A DNA stretch of 64,000 bases from Glycocaulis sp050485565 (GTDB lineage: Bacteria; Pseudomonadota; Alphaproteobacteria; Caulobacterales; Maricaulaceae). The notes beneath the pieces were generated by a model. That model was not told the DNA's origin. It did no database searches and was given only the letters and a program-made list of their open reading frames with translations. The position numbers were made by a program, and so were the translations under genes. Below, piece after piece: positions 50,266 through 59,649 of this stretch. The DNA is taken from positions 152,294 to 216,293 of the forward strand of contig NZ_JBJHBQ010000006.1 in assembly GCF_050485565.1 (NCBI RefSeq), written 5' to 3'. The number at the start of each line of letters is the position of its first letter. The first letter of the stretch is position 1.

Positions 50266-52713
50266 ATGACACCCTTGGCCGTACATCTTGCCCGCCTCAC
50301 CTTGCTGTGGGAGCGCGCCGCGCCGGTCCTTGCCTGGCCAGCGGCCATGCTGGCGCTCTATGGCGTGCTGGCGCTGGGCGGGCTGATCGAGCGTATGGGC
50401 GATCCCTGGCGGGCCGTTCTGGCGCTGGGCCTGCTGGCACTGGGAGCGGCTTTTGCCACGCCTGCCGTGCGGACCTTCCGCTGGCCGGAGCGGAGTGACG
50501 CCCAACGGCGTGTCGAAGCCGATAGCAGGCTTTCGGGCCGCCCCTTCGAAGCACTGGAAGACGAACCGGCAACCGGCGAGAGCATTCTCTGGCTGGCCCA
50601 CAGGGGCCGGATGCGCGAGGCCCTCCGTCAGGCACGCACGCGGCGCCCGCGCGCTGCCTGGGCCACGCTGGATACGCATGGCGCCCGCATCAGCGCCGCC
50701 ATCGTGCTGCTCACCGCTTTTCTCTACGCGGGCGATATGGCAGCCGTGCGGCTATCTGACGCCTTTTCGCCAACGCCTCTGGCTGGCGGCGGTGAGCGCG
50801 CCGTGGCCGAATTCTGGATAGAGCCGCCGGACTATACCGGCAGGCCCGTGCAGTTTCTGCGCGAACGGCGCGAAGCACGCGTGCCGCAAGGATCGGTACT
50901 GGCCGCACGCATTACCGGCCTTGCCCGCCAGCCGCGTATATCGGGCGGCGAAGCGCTGATTGAGGAAATCGGCCCCGGCGTTCACCAGCTGCACATCACC
51001 GTCGATGAGGACAGCGCCATCATGGTGCGCAGCGGCGCGTTCAGGGAGCGTCTTGACCTTGAGGTGATAGAGGACACGCCGCCACGGCTGGCGCTGGTGG
51101 CCGAACCGGAAAGCGACGGTCAGGGCCGGCTGATACTGGAATTCAGCGCGGTCGACGATTACGGCATCGAACGCTACCGGCTGCAGCTCGCACGCGATCC
51201 CGGCGATGAGACCAGCCCGCCTGAGGATGGCTGGGACACCATCGACATTCCCCCCGGCGCGATCGTGCCAACACGCGGGGAAAACCGCTATCGCGCCACG
51301 GTGGAAACGGCGCGCCATGTCCTTGCCGGTGAACGCGTGCTGGTGCGGATGGAAGGGATTGACGGGGCGGGCCAGTCCGGCGTGACCGGACCGATATCCC
51401 TGCGCCTGCCGCAGCGCCTCTTCCTGGATGCCATGGCCCGCGCGGTCGCCTATGAGCGCCGGCTGTTTCTGGACGGTCTGGGCGATTACGCACCCTATCC
51501 CGACACCCATCCCCGCCGCAGCGCAGACCCGTACTGGCCCTGGCTGGATGACGAGCCGGACCTGCGCCTGGAACGCGCGCCGGTGAGCGTGCAGCGCCTC
51601 GCACGCGCCCTCGACGCGCTGGGCGATGCACCGGCCAGCCATTTTGACGACCGGATCGTGTTTCTGGGCCTTCGCACCGCCATGCATCAGGTGCGCCGGG
51701 CCCGCGAAATCGATGAGCTCGGCCATATCGAGGAAGATCTCTGGCAGATCGCCCTGCGCGCCGAGCTCGGCACGCTGGCAGACGCCGAAGCGGCTCTCAG
51801 AGCGGCCGAGCGCGCGCTCTCCGACGCTCTGGCACGCGGTGCTGACGAGATGGAGCTGGCGGCCCTGTTTGAACAGTTCGAGGAAGCGACGCGCAATTAT
51901 ATCGCCGCCTTGATGCGTGAGGCGATGCAATCCGACCAGCTCGCCAGTGGCGGCGGTCAGGGCATGGATCTGAGCGCGGACATGCTGCAGGAATTGCTCG
52001 ATGCGCTGCGCGAGGCGACGGAGCTGGGCGATACTGAAGGCGCGCGCCGCGCACTGGCCCAGCTCGCCGAGCTGTTACGCAGTATGCAGATCATGGCGGG
52101 CGGGAGCGGTCAGGGTCAGAACGAGAGCGCGCTGGGACGCGCCTTGCGCGAAGCGCTCGAAGAGCTGGGTGAGGTCATTGGCGAGCAGCGCGGCCTGACC
52201 GACGAAACCTACGAACAGTCCCGCTCTGGCGACCTTGCCGAAGGGCGTGAGGGCGAGGAGGGCCGCGCGCTGGCCGAACGTCAGGACGGCCTGCGCGGGC
52301 GTCTGGCCGAGCTGCTGGAAAACATGCCTGACGGGATGAGCGAAGAGGGCGAGCGCGCCTTTGATGAAGCCGCCCGCCAGATGGACGAGGCCAGCCGCGC
52401 CCTGCAGCGCGGCGACGGCGAAGGGGCGCTGGCCGCGCAGGACGAGGCTTTAAGCGCCTTGCGCGAAGGCGCTGCCGAGACCGCAGAGAGGCTGCAGGCG
52501 GAAAACGAGGCCACTGGGCGCGGTCAGGCTGACCGTGATCCGCTGGGCCGCGATACTGATGGCGGCGGCGTTGGCGGGGACACCGAAGTGCCATCCGAGA
52601 TCGAGCGCCAGCGCGCGCGAGACATACTTGAAGAGCTGCGCCGCCGCGCCGGTGACGGGTCACTCACCCCGGAAGAACGCGCCTATATCGAACGCCTGCT
52701 GGACCGGTTCTAG
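50266..52713 (+). CDS. TIGR02302/DUF4175 family membrane protein
   Basis: This 815-residue protein matches the alphaproteobacterial TIGR02302 family. It has two or three N-terminal helices (VLAWPAAMLALYGVLALGG; AVLALGLLALGAAFA), RWPERSDAQRRVEADSRLSG, a large extracytoplasmic region with WIEPPDYTGRP, and a very acidic helical C-terminal third with Gln/Gly-rich linkers. Function is unknown. The ATG chosen follows an 80-base gap after lptM that lacks the usual lysA gene. The TAG stop is directly followed by GGCCTGTACT, identical to the end of the mobile repeat elsewhere in the window. Confidence 0.88.
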   Translation: MTPLAVHLARLTLLWERAAPVLAWPAAMLALYGVLALGGLIERMGDPWRAVLALGLLALGAAFATPAVRTFRWPERSDAQRRVEADSRLSGRPFEALEDEPATGESILWLAHRGRMREALRQARTRRPRAAWATLDTHGARISAAIVLLTAFLYAGDMAAVRLSDAFSPTPLAGGGERAVAEFWIEPPDYTGRPVQFLRERREARVPQGSVLAARITGLARQPRISGGEALIEEIGPGVHQLHITVDEDSAIMVRSGAFRERLDLEVIEDTPPRLALVAEPESDGQGRLILEFSAVDDYGIERYRLQLARDPGDETSPPEDGWDTIDIPPGAIVPTRGENRYRATVETARHVLAGERVLVRMEGIDGAGQSGVTGPISLRLPQRLFLDAMARAVAYERRLFLDGLGDYAPYPDTHPRRSADPYWPWLDDEPDLRLERAPVSVQRLARALDALGDAPASHFDDRIVFLGLRTAMHQVRRAREIDELGHIEEDLWQIALRAELGTLADAEAALRAAERALSDALARGADEMELAALFEQFEEATRNYIAALMREAMQSDQLASGGGQGMDLSADMLQELLDALREATELGDTEGARRALAQLAELLRSMQIMAGGSGQGQNESALGRALREALEELGEVIGEQRGLTDETYEQSRSGDLAEGREGEEGRALAERQDGLRGRLAELLENMPDGMSEEGERAFDEAARQMDEASRALQRGDGEGALAAQDEALSALREGAAETAERLQAENEATGRGQADRDPLGRDTDGGGVGGDTEVPSEIERQRARDILEELRRRAGDGSLTPEERAYIERLLDRF

Positions 52714-52723
52714 GGCCTGTACT
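52711..52723 (+). repeat. Solo end fragment of the 267-bp mobile element
   Basis: TAGGGCCTGTACT reproduces, without mismatch, the TA duplication plus first eleven bases of copy 2 of the MITE-like element, and with the preceding C the match is 14 bases. It begins exactly at the TAG stop of the TIGR02302 gene and ends immediately before the stop of the convergent zinc-ribbon gene. No matching opposite end is present. It may be a deletion remnant or excision scar. Confidence 0.6.
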
Positions 52724-53422
52724 TTACCCTTCCGGGGCGAAGATCACTTCCAGCTCCGCCGCCCCCTCAGGCGGATCGCTGAGCACCGAGCGGAAGCTTT
52801 CCTCGCCGCGTGCAGGCAGGCTGAGCGAATCGAGCATCACCACCCACTCGACAAGCACACTCCCGTCCTCACCGGTGATGACGGCGCGCAAGGGCAGGGT
52901 TGGCCGGTCACGGCCCGTCGTATTGGCCACAACACCTTCAATGACCAGAGCGCCCTCCTCTTCCTCTGAGGGGCTGGCACGCAGATCGCGCACCTCAAGG
53001 CCGAGCGGGTTTACCGGCACACCGATAGCCGCATAGGCGCTGGCCGTGCGCGGGAAGGTGTCCACGATATCGACCCGGAACAGCCAAGCCGCGCCGAGAA
53101 GCAGGACGCAAGACGCGGCGACAACGGCCCAGCCTGCGCCTTCCACCGTCTGCCGGCTGCGCTGGCGGCGGGTCTCGGCGCGCTTGCGCACCACTTCATG
53201 GGGTTTGACCGCCTCGATACCGCCAACAGGCCTGGGGGCCGGGTCTGCGGGCAGAGGTTCCTTGCGCAAGGTCGGCTTGGCCGGTTCTTCCAGCGTGAGC
53301 GCCTCTTCATCCGCCTTCCAGCCATGGCCGCACGCAGCACAGCGCACACGCCCCTTGCGCAGGGCGATGGCCTCAGGGTCAACCCGGTAGCGTGTGTCAC
53401 AGCTTGGGCAGGTAACGATCAT
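52724..53422 (-). CDS. MJ0042 zinc-ribbon / DUF3426 membrane protein
   Basis: This 232-residue protein starts with the MJ0042 zinc ribbon MIVTCPSCDTRYRVDPEAI...VRCAACGHGW with two CxxC knuckles (Cys5, Cys8, Cys28, Cys31). A polar linker follows, then one membrane helix (WAVVAASCVLLLGAAWLF, about 98-115) and a C-terminal beta-rich DUF3426 domain (LVIEGVVANTTGRDRPTLPL). It is divergent from ftsE with about 115 bases between starts, an arrangement conserved in alphaproteobacteria. Function unknown. Its stop abuts the mobile-element remnant. Confidence 0.9.
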   Translation of the reverse strand: MIVTCPSCDTRYRVDPEAIALRKGRVRCAACGHGWKADEEALTLEEPAKPTLRKEPLPADPAPRPVGGIEAVKPHEVVRKRAETRRQRSRQTVEGAGWAVVAASCVLLLGAAWLFRVDIVDTFPRTASAYAAIGVPVNPLGLEVRDLRASPSEEEEGALVIEGVVANTTGRDRPTLPLRAVITGEDGSVLVEWVVMLDSLSLPARGEESFRSVLSDPPEGAAELEVIFAPEG

Positions 53423-53536
53423 GGACGCCGACCTCTCATCTCCTGCATAGTCAGATTCGCGTGGCTCCCGTATGCGGGAGTAACACCTGTTCGCTCTTGT
53501 CTTCCCACACGCCCCTTCCGGGAACCCGCCCGTCTC

Positions 53537-54259
53537 ATGGATCAGCCCTCAAACGCCAGCAACCCGACAGACGAAGCCGGACCCGGTCCGGCTGTCCGCT
53601 TTGACAATGTCGGCATGCGCTACGGGCGCGGGCCGGAAGTGTTAAGCGACATTTCCTTTGATTTACCGCGTGGAAGTTTCCAGTTTCTGACCGGACCGTC
53701 CGGAGCGGGCAAAACATCGCTGCTAAGGCTGATTTACCTGGCTGAACGGCCCTCGCGCGGGCTGGTCTCCCTGTTCGGCGAGGATACCAGCGTCATGGAG
53801 CGCGGTGCCCTGCCCGCCTTCCGGCGGCGCATCGGGGTGGTGTTTCAGGATTTCCGCCTGCTGCAGCATTTGAGTGTTTTCGACAATGTGGCCCTGCCCT
53901 TGCGCGTTGCCGGCCAGAATGTGCGCCAGTATGGCGAGGACATTGTGGAATTGCTCAACTGGGTGGGGCTCGGCCACCGCATCGATGCGCTGCCCCCAAC
54001 GCTTTCCGGTGGTGAGCAGCAGCGCGCCGCCATTGCCAGAGCCGTTGTCAGCCGCCCGGAAATCCTGATCGCTGACGAGCCCACCGGCAATGTCGACCCG
54101 GATATGGCAAGGCGGCTCCTGCGCCTGTTTGTCGAGCTGAACCGGCTGGGCACCACGGTACTGATCGCCAGCCACGATATCGCCCTTATCCGCTCGGTGA
54201 ACGCGCCGGTTCTCGAACTGGCTGAAGGACGCCTCAATCGCAGGGCGAGAAGCGCATGA
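53537..54259 (+). CDS. ftsE: Cell division ATP-binding protein FtsE
   Basis: FtsE is the ATPase of the FtsEX complex, which activates cell-wall amidases at the division site. The 240-residue protein has Walker A GPSGAGKT (53-60), Q-loop VVFQDFRLL, signature LSGGEQQRAAIARA, Walker B ILIADEPTGNVD and H-loop ASHD. The N-terminus (MDQPSNASNPTDEAGPG) is an 18-residue extension before VRFDNVGMRYG, so a later start is possible but has no better ribosome site. ftsX overlaps its 3' end by four bases. Confidence 0.95.
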   Translation: MDQPSNASNPTDEAGPGPAVRFDNVGMRYGRGPEVLSDISFDLPRGSFQFLTGPSGAGKTSLLRLIYLAERPSRGLVSLFGEDTSVMERGALPAFRRRIGVVFQDFRLLQHLSVFDNVALPLRVAGQNVRQYGEDIVELLNWVGLGHRIDALPPTLSGGEQQRAAIARAVVSRPEILIADEPTGNVDPDMARRLLRLFVELNRLGTTVLIASHDIALIRSVNAPVLELAEGRLNRRARSA

Positions 54260-55146
54260 CAAAGCCGCGCCGATCAGCCCCGCTACTGCCCGGCGAGGCC
54301 GGGCGCGACCTGCCCTTGCTGGCGGTCTGCGCGATCCTGGTTTTTCTCGCCTGCCTGTCGGTTATCGGCGCGGCCGGTGCCTGGCGGGCGGCGGGCGGAT
54401 GGTCTGACCAGCTGGTTTCGGAGATGACCCTGCAGGTGCTGCCAGCAGATGAAGGAGACGGCGACGCGGCGGCGCGCGATGCTGGCACGCTGGCCTCTGG
54501 CCTTCCCGGCGTCATCGATGTCGAAGTGCGCGCCCGCGCCGCGTCCACGGCTCTATTGCGGCCCTGGCTGGGCAACACCACCCTTCCCGACGATTTCCCG
54601 CTGCCCCGTCTGGTGACGCTGCGGATCGATCCGGAGAACCGGCCTGCGTCCGGGGCGATAGAAGCCCTGTTCGCCGATGCCCCCTACCGCGTGATCGTGG
54701 ACGATAACCGGCTATGGGCGGGTGCGATTGCCCGCGCTTCGGCGACGGTACGCTATTTCGCCGCCGGGCTGGTGCTGCTCGTATGCGGGGCAGCGGCCGC
54801 CGTGATTGTGTTTGCCGCCCGCGCCGCGCTGTCCATGCGCCGTGACTTGGCAGAGGCGCTGCATCTGGTCGGCGCGCCTGACAGCTTCATCATTGCGCTT
54901 TTCCAGCAGCGCTTCTTCATGCTCGGCCTGAAGGCGGGCGCAGTCGGATCGCTGCTGGCCCTGCTGGCTGCCTTGTGTCTGAACCTCGCCGGTGGCAGCG
55001 CCGCGTCGCTCTTCTTCCTGCCCAGCCTTGCGCCGGGCTGGTGGATTGTCATCATCGTGCCGGTGGCTGCGCTGGTATCCGGCCTTATATCCGCTATCGC
55101 GGCACGCCTGACGGTCAGCGCCGGACTGAAAGCGCGCTGGCCATGA
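54256..55146 (+). CDS. ftsX: Cell division membrane protein FtsX
   Basis: This 296-residue permease-like partner of FtsE has a first helix at about 20-45 (DLPLLAVCAILVFLACLSVIGAAGAW) and a periplasmic loop. The C-terminal FtsX domain has three helices (RYFAAGLVLLVCGAAAAVIVFAARAAL; LKAGAVGSLLALLAALCLNL; WWIVIIVPVAALVSGLISAI). The region MRRDLAEALHLVGAPDSFI before the second helix is the conserved cytoplasmic coupling segment. Translation is coupled to ftsE through an ATGA overlap. Confidence 0.92.
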   Translation: MTKPRRSAPLLPGEAGRDLPLLAVCAILVFLACLSVIGAAGAWRAAGGWSDQLVSEMTLQVLPADEGDGDAAARDAGTLASGLPGVIDVEVRARAASTALLRPWLGNTTLPDDFPLPRLVTLRIDPENRPASGAIEALFADAPYRVIVDDNRLWAGAIARASATVRYFAAGLVLLVCGAAAAVIVFAARAALSMRRDLAEALHLVGAPDSFIIALFQQRFFMLGLKAGAVGSLLALLAALCLNLAGGSAASLFFLPSLAPGWWIVIIVPVAALVSGLISAIAARLTVSAGLKARWP

Positions 55147-55221
55147 CCGCGCGCAATTGGCAGGCAGGCCGGACAGGGCCATAGTCTGGTCACACCGGCA
55201 CCCAGAGGAGAGACGCAAGAC

Positions 55222-55836
55222 ATGAAAGCCGCCTTCTCCGTCATCCGCTTTGCCGCCTTCGCCCTGGTGATTGCGGCCGTTGTCGGCTTTGCACTGTTTG
55301 TGCGGGCGGGGCTGTCTCACGTGCAGGACGCGCCTGCCAGCGGCGATGCCATTGTGGCGCTCACGGGCGGTGAAGGCCGGGTGGCAACAGGCGTTTCGGT
55401 ACTGGCGCAGGGCCATGGCGCGCGCCTGCTGATTTCAGGCGGCAATCCTGAAGTGACCATGGATGCCATCCGCGCCGCCGCCGGTGCGCCGCCCGAACTG
55501 TTCGATTGCTGCGTCGATATCGGCGTCGAGGCGGCCAACACGGTGGGCAATGCCGAGGAGACAGCGCGCTGGGCGAGCACGCACGGCTATCAGCGCCTGG
55601 TTATCATCACCTCCGACTTTCACATGCCGCGCGCCCTTCTGGAGCTGAAAGCGGCCATGCCCGAGCGCGATCTGATACCCTATGGCGTTGCCACACCGCC
55701 GCCCTGGGCCAATACGCGCGCCGCGCGCCGCTGGCTGCAGGAATATCTGAAGCTTTCCGCCGTTTATGCGCGCGAAACGGTGCGCGCGCCCCTTGGCGGC
55801 ACGCACCGGCAGCCCGTAGAACCCGGTGAGGGTTAA
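55222..55836 (+). CDS. YdcF-like (DUF218) membrane-anchored protein
   Basis: This 204-residue protein has one N-terminal helix (FAAFALVIAAVVGFALFVRAG). The DUF218/YdcF domain follows, with DAIVALTGGEGRVATGVSVL, LLISGGNPEVT, NTVGNAEETARWASTHGYQRLVIITSDFHMPRALLEL. These correspond to the family's conserved stretches; members such as ElyC and SanA act in envelope polysaccharide metabolism. AGGAGAG precedes the ATG. It lies between ftsX and plsC, a common alphaproteobacterial order. Confidence 0.9.
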   Translation: MKAAFSVIRFAAFALVIAAVVGFALFVRAGLSHVQDAPASGDAIVALTGGEGRVATGVSVLAQGHGARLLISGGNPEVTMDAIRAAAGAPPELFDCCVDIGVEAANTVGNAEETARWASTHGYQRLVIITSDFHMPRALLELKAAMPERDLIPYGVATPPPWANTRAARRWLQEYLKLSAVYARETVRAPLGGTHRQPVEPGEG

Positions 55837-55856
55837 ACACTCAGGACAGGTCCGGC

Positions 55857-56585
55857 GTGCACGTCATCGGTTCAGCAATTTTCACCATCTGGATGTACGG
55901 CCTCATGGCGGTGATGGGGCTTGTGTGCTCGCCCCTGCTTCTGGGGCCGCGCAGCTGGGCTCAGCGGTGTTTTGCGGTCTATCGCTGGCTGGTCTTTGGC
56001 GCTTTGCGGGTGCTGTGCGGCATTCGTTTCGAGGTGCGCGGGACTGAGCACATCCCGTCCGGCCCGGCCCTGATTGCCTCCAAGCACCAGTCCATGTTCG
56101 AGACGCTGGCCTTCTGGCACATACTGCCTGACCCGGCGATCATCCTGAAGAAAGAGCTCAAATACCTGCCCTTCTTTGGCTGGTATGCGATGAAGCTGAA
56201 AAATGTGGCCGTAGACCGTTCGGCCGGTGCGAGCGCGCTCAAGGCCATGCTGCGCGCCGCGCGCGAACGCGCGCATGAAGGCCGCCAGATCGTGATCTTC
56301 CCGCAAGGAACCCGCGTTCAGCCAGGCGCGCCGGAGAGCTACAAGCCGGGCGTGGCCGGGCTTTACGGCGCGATGGAGGTGCCTTGCGTGCCTGTTGCGC
56401 TCAATTCAGGGCTTTACTGGCCGCCTTCGGGCTTTGTACGCAGGCCCGGCACCATCATTATCGAGTTTCTGCCGCCCATACCGGCGGGCTTGCCACGCGC
56501 CCGGTTCATGGAAGAGCTTGAAACGCGCATCGAGACCGCCTCGGCCGCTTTGCTAGAATCCCCGCAAGGAAACGCTTCTGCATGA
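55857..56585 (+). CDS. plsC: 1-acyl-sn-glycerol-3-phosphate acyltransferase
   Basis: PlsC makes phosphatidic acid from lysophosphatidic acid. The 242-residue protein has an N-terminal hydrophobic stretch, the acyl-acceptor motif SKHQSMFET in place of the usual NHxxxxD (the HxxxxE form is known in alphaproteobacteria), KKELKYLPFFGWYA, the FPQGTR motif for glycerol-phosphate binding and the PCVPVALNSGLYW region. It uses a GTG start after CAGGACAGG. The next gene overlaps by four bases. Confidence 0.94.
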   Translation: MHVIGSAIFTIWMYGLMAVMGLVCSPLLLGPRSWAQRCFAVYRWLVFGALRVLCGIRFEVRGTEHIPSGPALIASKHQSMFETLAFWHILPDPAIILKKELKYLPFFGWYAMKLKNVAVDRSAGASALKAMLRAARERAHEGRQIVIFPQGTRVQPGAPESYKPGVAGLYGAMEVPCVPVALNSGLYWPPSGFVRRPGTIIIEFLPPIPAGLPRARFMEELETRIETASAALLESPQGNASA

Positions 56586-57682
56586 TCCGTGATTTCAGCA
56601 CCCCCGCGCCTGCGCGCCGCTCCCGCCTCAGCCTGATCCTGCCCTTTGCGGCGTTCGGCATCCTTCTGGCCGCTTATGGCGGTTACTGGCTGTGGATGTC
56701 GGGCGAGATCCGCAAGACGGCAGACAGCTGGGTGGAGGAGCGTGAGAGCGAAGGCTATGTCATTTCGCTCGACCAGCTATCGGTCAGCGGGTTTCCGTTC
56801 CGCTTCACGGTAACGGCGCGAGCGCCGGAAATCATCGCACCGCCGGAGGATGGTGGCTGGCGCATGGCCATGCCGCAACTCTCGGCGAGCGCCCTGCCCT
56901 ATAATCTCTCCCACTGGATTGTCGCGTTCGCGAGCCCCGCTGAGCTGGACCTTCAGGGCGATGAGGACACCAGCGCGCTTCTGGCAACCGCATCGCGCGC
57001 ACGCATCAGCCTGGCCTCGGGCCGGGCGGGTACCGTGCGCGCGGGCGCAGAGCTGGAGGCATTCCGCCTGATCGCCCGCGAAAGCGGGGAGGTCCTGGTC
57101 GAGGCGCTGGACCAGCTGGTCCTGTCCAGCGAGCTGGTGGAAGACGACCAGATGCGCATCCGTCTTGAGGTGCGCGGTCTGGAACTGGGCCCGGATCAGC
57201 TTGACGAGCGCACGGTCAGCGCGTTTGGCCGCCGCATAGAGCTGATGCGTACCGACACCACGCTTTCACACTGGAGCGCGCTGGCCGCAGATGCCAATCT
57301 GGCCAGCTGGAGCGATAGCGGGGGCCGGGCCGAAATCGCGATGGCAACGCTGCACTGGGGTCATGCGCGCCTGGGCGGTGAAGGCACTTTGGGCGTTGAC
57401 GCCCTGCTGCGTCCTGAGGGCCGCCTGTCAATCCTCGTAGCAGAGCCGGAAAGCCTTGTTGCCGCCCTTGTGGCAGGCGGCGTGGCAAGCCCCAGCGATG
57501 GCGAGGCGCTGCGTCTGGCCCTGATGATGGCCCCGCGCCGGGATGAAGGCGTAGCCCTGCCCTTCCGCTTCCAGCAGGGCGGTATTTTCCTCGGCCCGGT
57601 GCGCATAGGCGAGGCAGGCCCGCTGACCGGCCAGCTGCCGGTCATGCCCGAACTGCCCGACACAGATGACGCTAGCGAATAG
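56582..57682 (+). CDS. DUF2125 domain-containing protein
   Basis: This 366-residue protein has one N-terminal helix (LILPFAAFGILLAAYGGYWLWM) and then the DUF2125 domain, with ISLDQLSVSGFPFRFTVTAR and the W-rich region GGWRMAMPQLSASALPYNLSHWI. It is probably inner-membrane anchored and periplasmic. Its beta-strand repeats recall AsmA-like lipid-handling proteins, but that is speculative. The start overlaps plsC (ATGA), and the 3' end overlaps the convergent hisC by 11 bases. Confidence 0.88.
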   Translation: MIRDFSTPAPARRSRLSLILPFAAFGILLAAYGGYWLWMSGEIRKTADSWVEERESEGYVISLDQLSVSGFPFRFTVTARAPEIIAPPEDGGWRMAMPQLSASALPYNLSHWIVAFASPAELDLQGDEDTSALLATASRARISLASGRAGTVRAGAELEAFRLIARESGEVLVEALDQLVLSSELVEDDQMRIRLEVRGLELGPDQLDERTVSAFGRRIELMRTDTTLSHWSALAADANLASWSDSGGRAEIAMATLHWGHARLGGEGTLGVDALLRPEGRLSILVAEPESLVAALVAGGVASPSDGEALRLALMMAPRRDEGVALPFRFQQGGIFLGPVRIGEAGPLTGQLPVMPELPDTDDASE

Positions 57683-58763
57683 GCTGGCCCATGAACTCGG
57701 CCAGCGCCTCGGCCACGCGCCGGTTATCATCATCAAGGCCAATGGAGATGCGCAAGGCGTCCGGCAGGCCGTAGGGTTTCACGTCCCGCACGATCAGACC
57801 CTTCGAGGTCAGGAAGCGGTCCGCATCATCGGCGGTCTTGCCCAGTGCCTGCGGGAAATGCACCAGCACGAAATTGCAGACCGACGGTGTGACCTCAAGG
57901 CCCGCGCCGCGCAAATGCTGCGTCAGGAAATCCACCCAGCGCGCATTGTGTTCTTTCGAGCGCGTGATGAAAGCAGTGTCGGCAATGGCTTCGATCCCCG
58001 CCTCAACGGCCGGCACGCTGACATTGAACGGGCCACGCACCCGGTTGAGGATGCCGATTATCTCCTCGCGGGCGTAGGCCCAGCCGAGACGCAGCCCCGC
58101 CAGCCCGTGAATCTTGGAGAAGGTGCGCGTGACGATGATGTTGTCATACTGGTCCACCAGACCCATGCCGGACTCAAAGGCCGGATCATCGACAAATTCG
58201 CCATACGCCGCGTCCAGCACCAGAAGGCAGTCCGCCGCCAGCCCCTCGCGCAGCCGGATAATGTCGTCGCGCGGCACCCAGGTGCCCGTCGGATTGTTCG
58301 GATTGGCCAGAAACACCACGCGCGGCGAGTGCTCTCTGGCCGCCTCCAGCATGGCATCGATATCGGTGCGGTGGCCGTTCTCCGGCGCGCTGACAATGCT
58401 GGCACCGCTCTGCATGGCCACCAGTCGATAGACCAGAAAGCCGTACTGGCTTTGCAGAACCACATCATCAGCGCCAAGCCAGGCCCGGCCGATCAGCTGC
58501 AATATCTCGTCTGAGCCCGCGCCGCATACGATCCGCGCCGGATCAATGCCTTCCGCCTTGCCGATAGCCTCGCGCAGGCGCATGACGCTGCCATCGGGGT
58601 AGACATGCAGCTTCGTGGCCGAACCGGCAAACGCCTTCGCCGCTTTCTCGCTGCACCCGAGCGGGTTCTCGTTCGAGGACAGCTTCACCGCCCCGGCCGG
58701 TGCAGGAAGACCGGGCTTGTAGGGCTTGATGTCGAGAATGCCCGGACGGGGATCAGGGATCAT
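57672..58763 (-). CDS. hisC: Histidinol-phosphate aminotransferase
   Basis: This 363-residue fold-type I PLP aminotransferase has LSSNENPLGCSEKA at the N-terminus, FLANPNNPTGTWVPRDDI, LVLDAAYGEFVDD and the PLP lysine Lys217 in TRTFSKIHGLAGLRLGWA. These match HisC closely. In alphaproteobacteria such hisC paralogs near tyrosine-pathway genes may also serve as aromatic aminotransferases, so the substrate is not certain. Its start overlaps the 3' end of the upstream methyltransferase gene, indicating an operon. Confidence 0.93.
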   Translation of the reverse strand: MIPDPRPGILDIKPYKPGLPAPAGAVKLSSNENPLGCSEKAAKAFAGSATKLHVYPDGSVMRLREAIGKAEGIDPARIVCGAGSDEILQLIGRAWLGADDVVLQSQYGFLVYRLVAMQSGASIVSAPENGHRTDIDAMLEAAREHSPRVVFLANPNNPTGTWVPRDDIIRLREGLAADCLLVLDAAYGEFVDDPAFESGMGLVDQYDNIIVTRTFSKIHGLAGLRLGWAYAREEIIGILNRVRGPFNVSVPAVEAGIEAIADTAFITRSKEHNARWVDFLTQHLRGAGLEVTPSVCNFVLVHFPQALGKTADDADRFLTSKGLIVRDVKPYGLPDALRISIGLDDDNRRVAEALAEFMGQPIR

Positions 58764-59539
58764 TGGCTCTTGTCCTTCGCGGTAAGGGTGCGGCTGGGTT
58801 CGGGCGGGGATAGCGCAGCACCGGGCGCAGCATCAAGGGCCTTGCGCCGCACCGGCACGGCCGCCCCGGTGGGACGGATCGCGCCAACATGCTTGACTGC
58901 CTCAACCAGTATCAGCCCGCCAAATCCCGGCCAGAAGCGCTCACCGGCCGATTCAAACAGGCCAGACAGGCGCGGGCCGCAGAACATGTTCCAGGGCGGC
59001 GCGTAAAGCGCTCTGGCCCAAGCTATGGGTTCAAACAGCGCGCCTGTCAGAAGCCGGGTGAGCTGGCCGCGCGAGAAAGGCCGGCCATGGCCAAAAGGTG
59101 TCGCATCCACACGCGCCCACGCGCCCGCGCGGTGGGCCGCCACGATGACAAGGCGTCCTTCAGGGGCCAGCACACGCCAGAGCTCACGCAGAAGACGCTG
59201 CAGATCATCAGCCTCTTCCAGCGTGTGAACGGCCACGATCCGGTCAAACATGGCTTCGGCGAAGGGCAGGCGCGTTTCCTCGCCCAGTACCGATGCGCAC
59301 CGCTCGCCATGACGGTCTGGCCAGGCAATAGCGCCCTGTGCGGACGGCATGAAGGCCACGGCGCGCCGGGCCTTCTCGCGGAACGGCTCCAAATACGGCC
59401 CGGCAAAGCCGTAGCCAAGCATGTCCAGGCCCGACACCTCCGGCCACAGCGCCTGCAGGCGCCGATGCACCATGGTGCGGGCCGCCTCGCCTCTCTGGGA
59501 TCGGTAGAACCTGTCAATCTCGATCGCTTCGGTACGCAT
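58760..59539 (-). CDS. Class I SAM-dependent methyltransferase
   Basis: This 259-residue protein has a Methyltransf_11-like fold. GLDMLGYGFAGPYLEPF is a variant motif I in which the usual GxGxG is GYGFAGPY. ETRLPFAEAMFDRIVAVHTLEEADD follows, then LLRELWRVLAPEGRLVIVAAHRAGAW. The start MRTEAIEIDRFYRSQRGEA was chosen by family N-terminus. The substrate is unknown; similar proteins next to gloB and hisC are widespread in alphaproteobacteria. It is divergent from gloB and overlaps hisC by four bases. Confidence 0.87.
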   Translation of the reverse strand: MRTEAIEIDRFYRSQRGEAARTMVHRRLQALWPEVSGLDMLGYGFAGPYLEPFREKARRAVAFMPSAQGAIAWPDRHGERCASVLGEETRLPFAEAMFDRIVAVHTLEEADDLQRLLRELWRVLAPEGRLVIVAAHRAGAWARVDATPFGHGRPFSRGQLTRLLTGALFEPIAWARALYAPPWNMFCGPRLSGLFESAGERFWPGFGGLILVEAVKHVGAIRPTGAAVPVRRKALDAAPGAALSPPEPSRTLTAKDKSQ

Positions 59540-59649
59540 GACGCTCCTGATGCCGGTACGGGCTCGCCCCGGAGTTTCAGGATGATAGGTTGGACGATGC
59601 AATTGTGTAAGACGGGGCGTAAGCGCTGCGCAGCCAGGGATGTCACACC

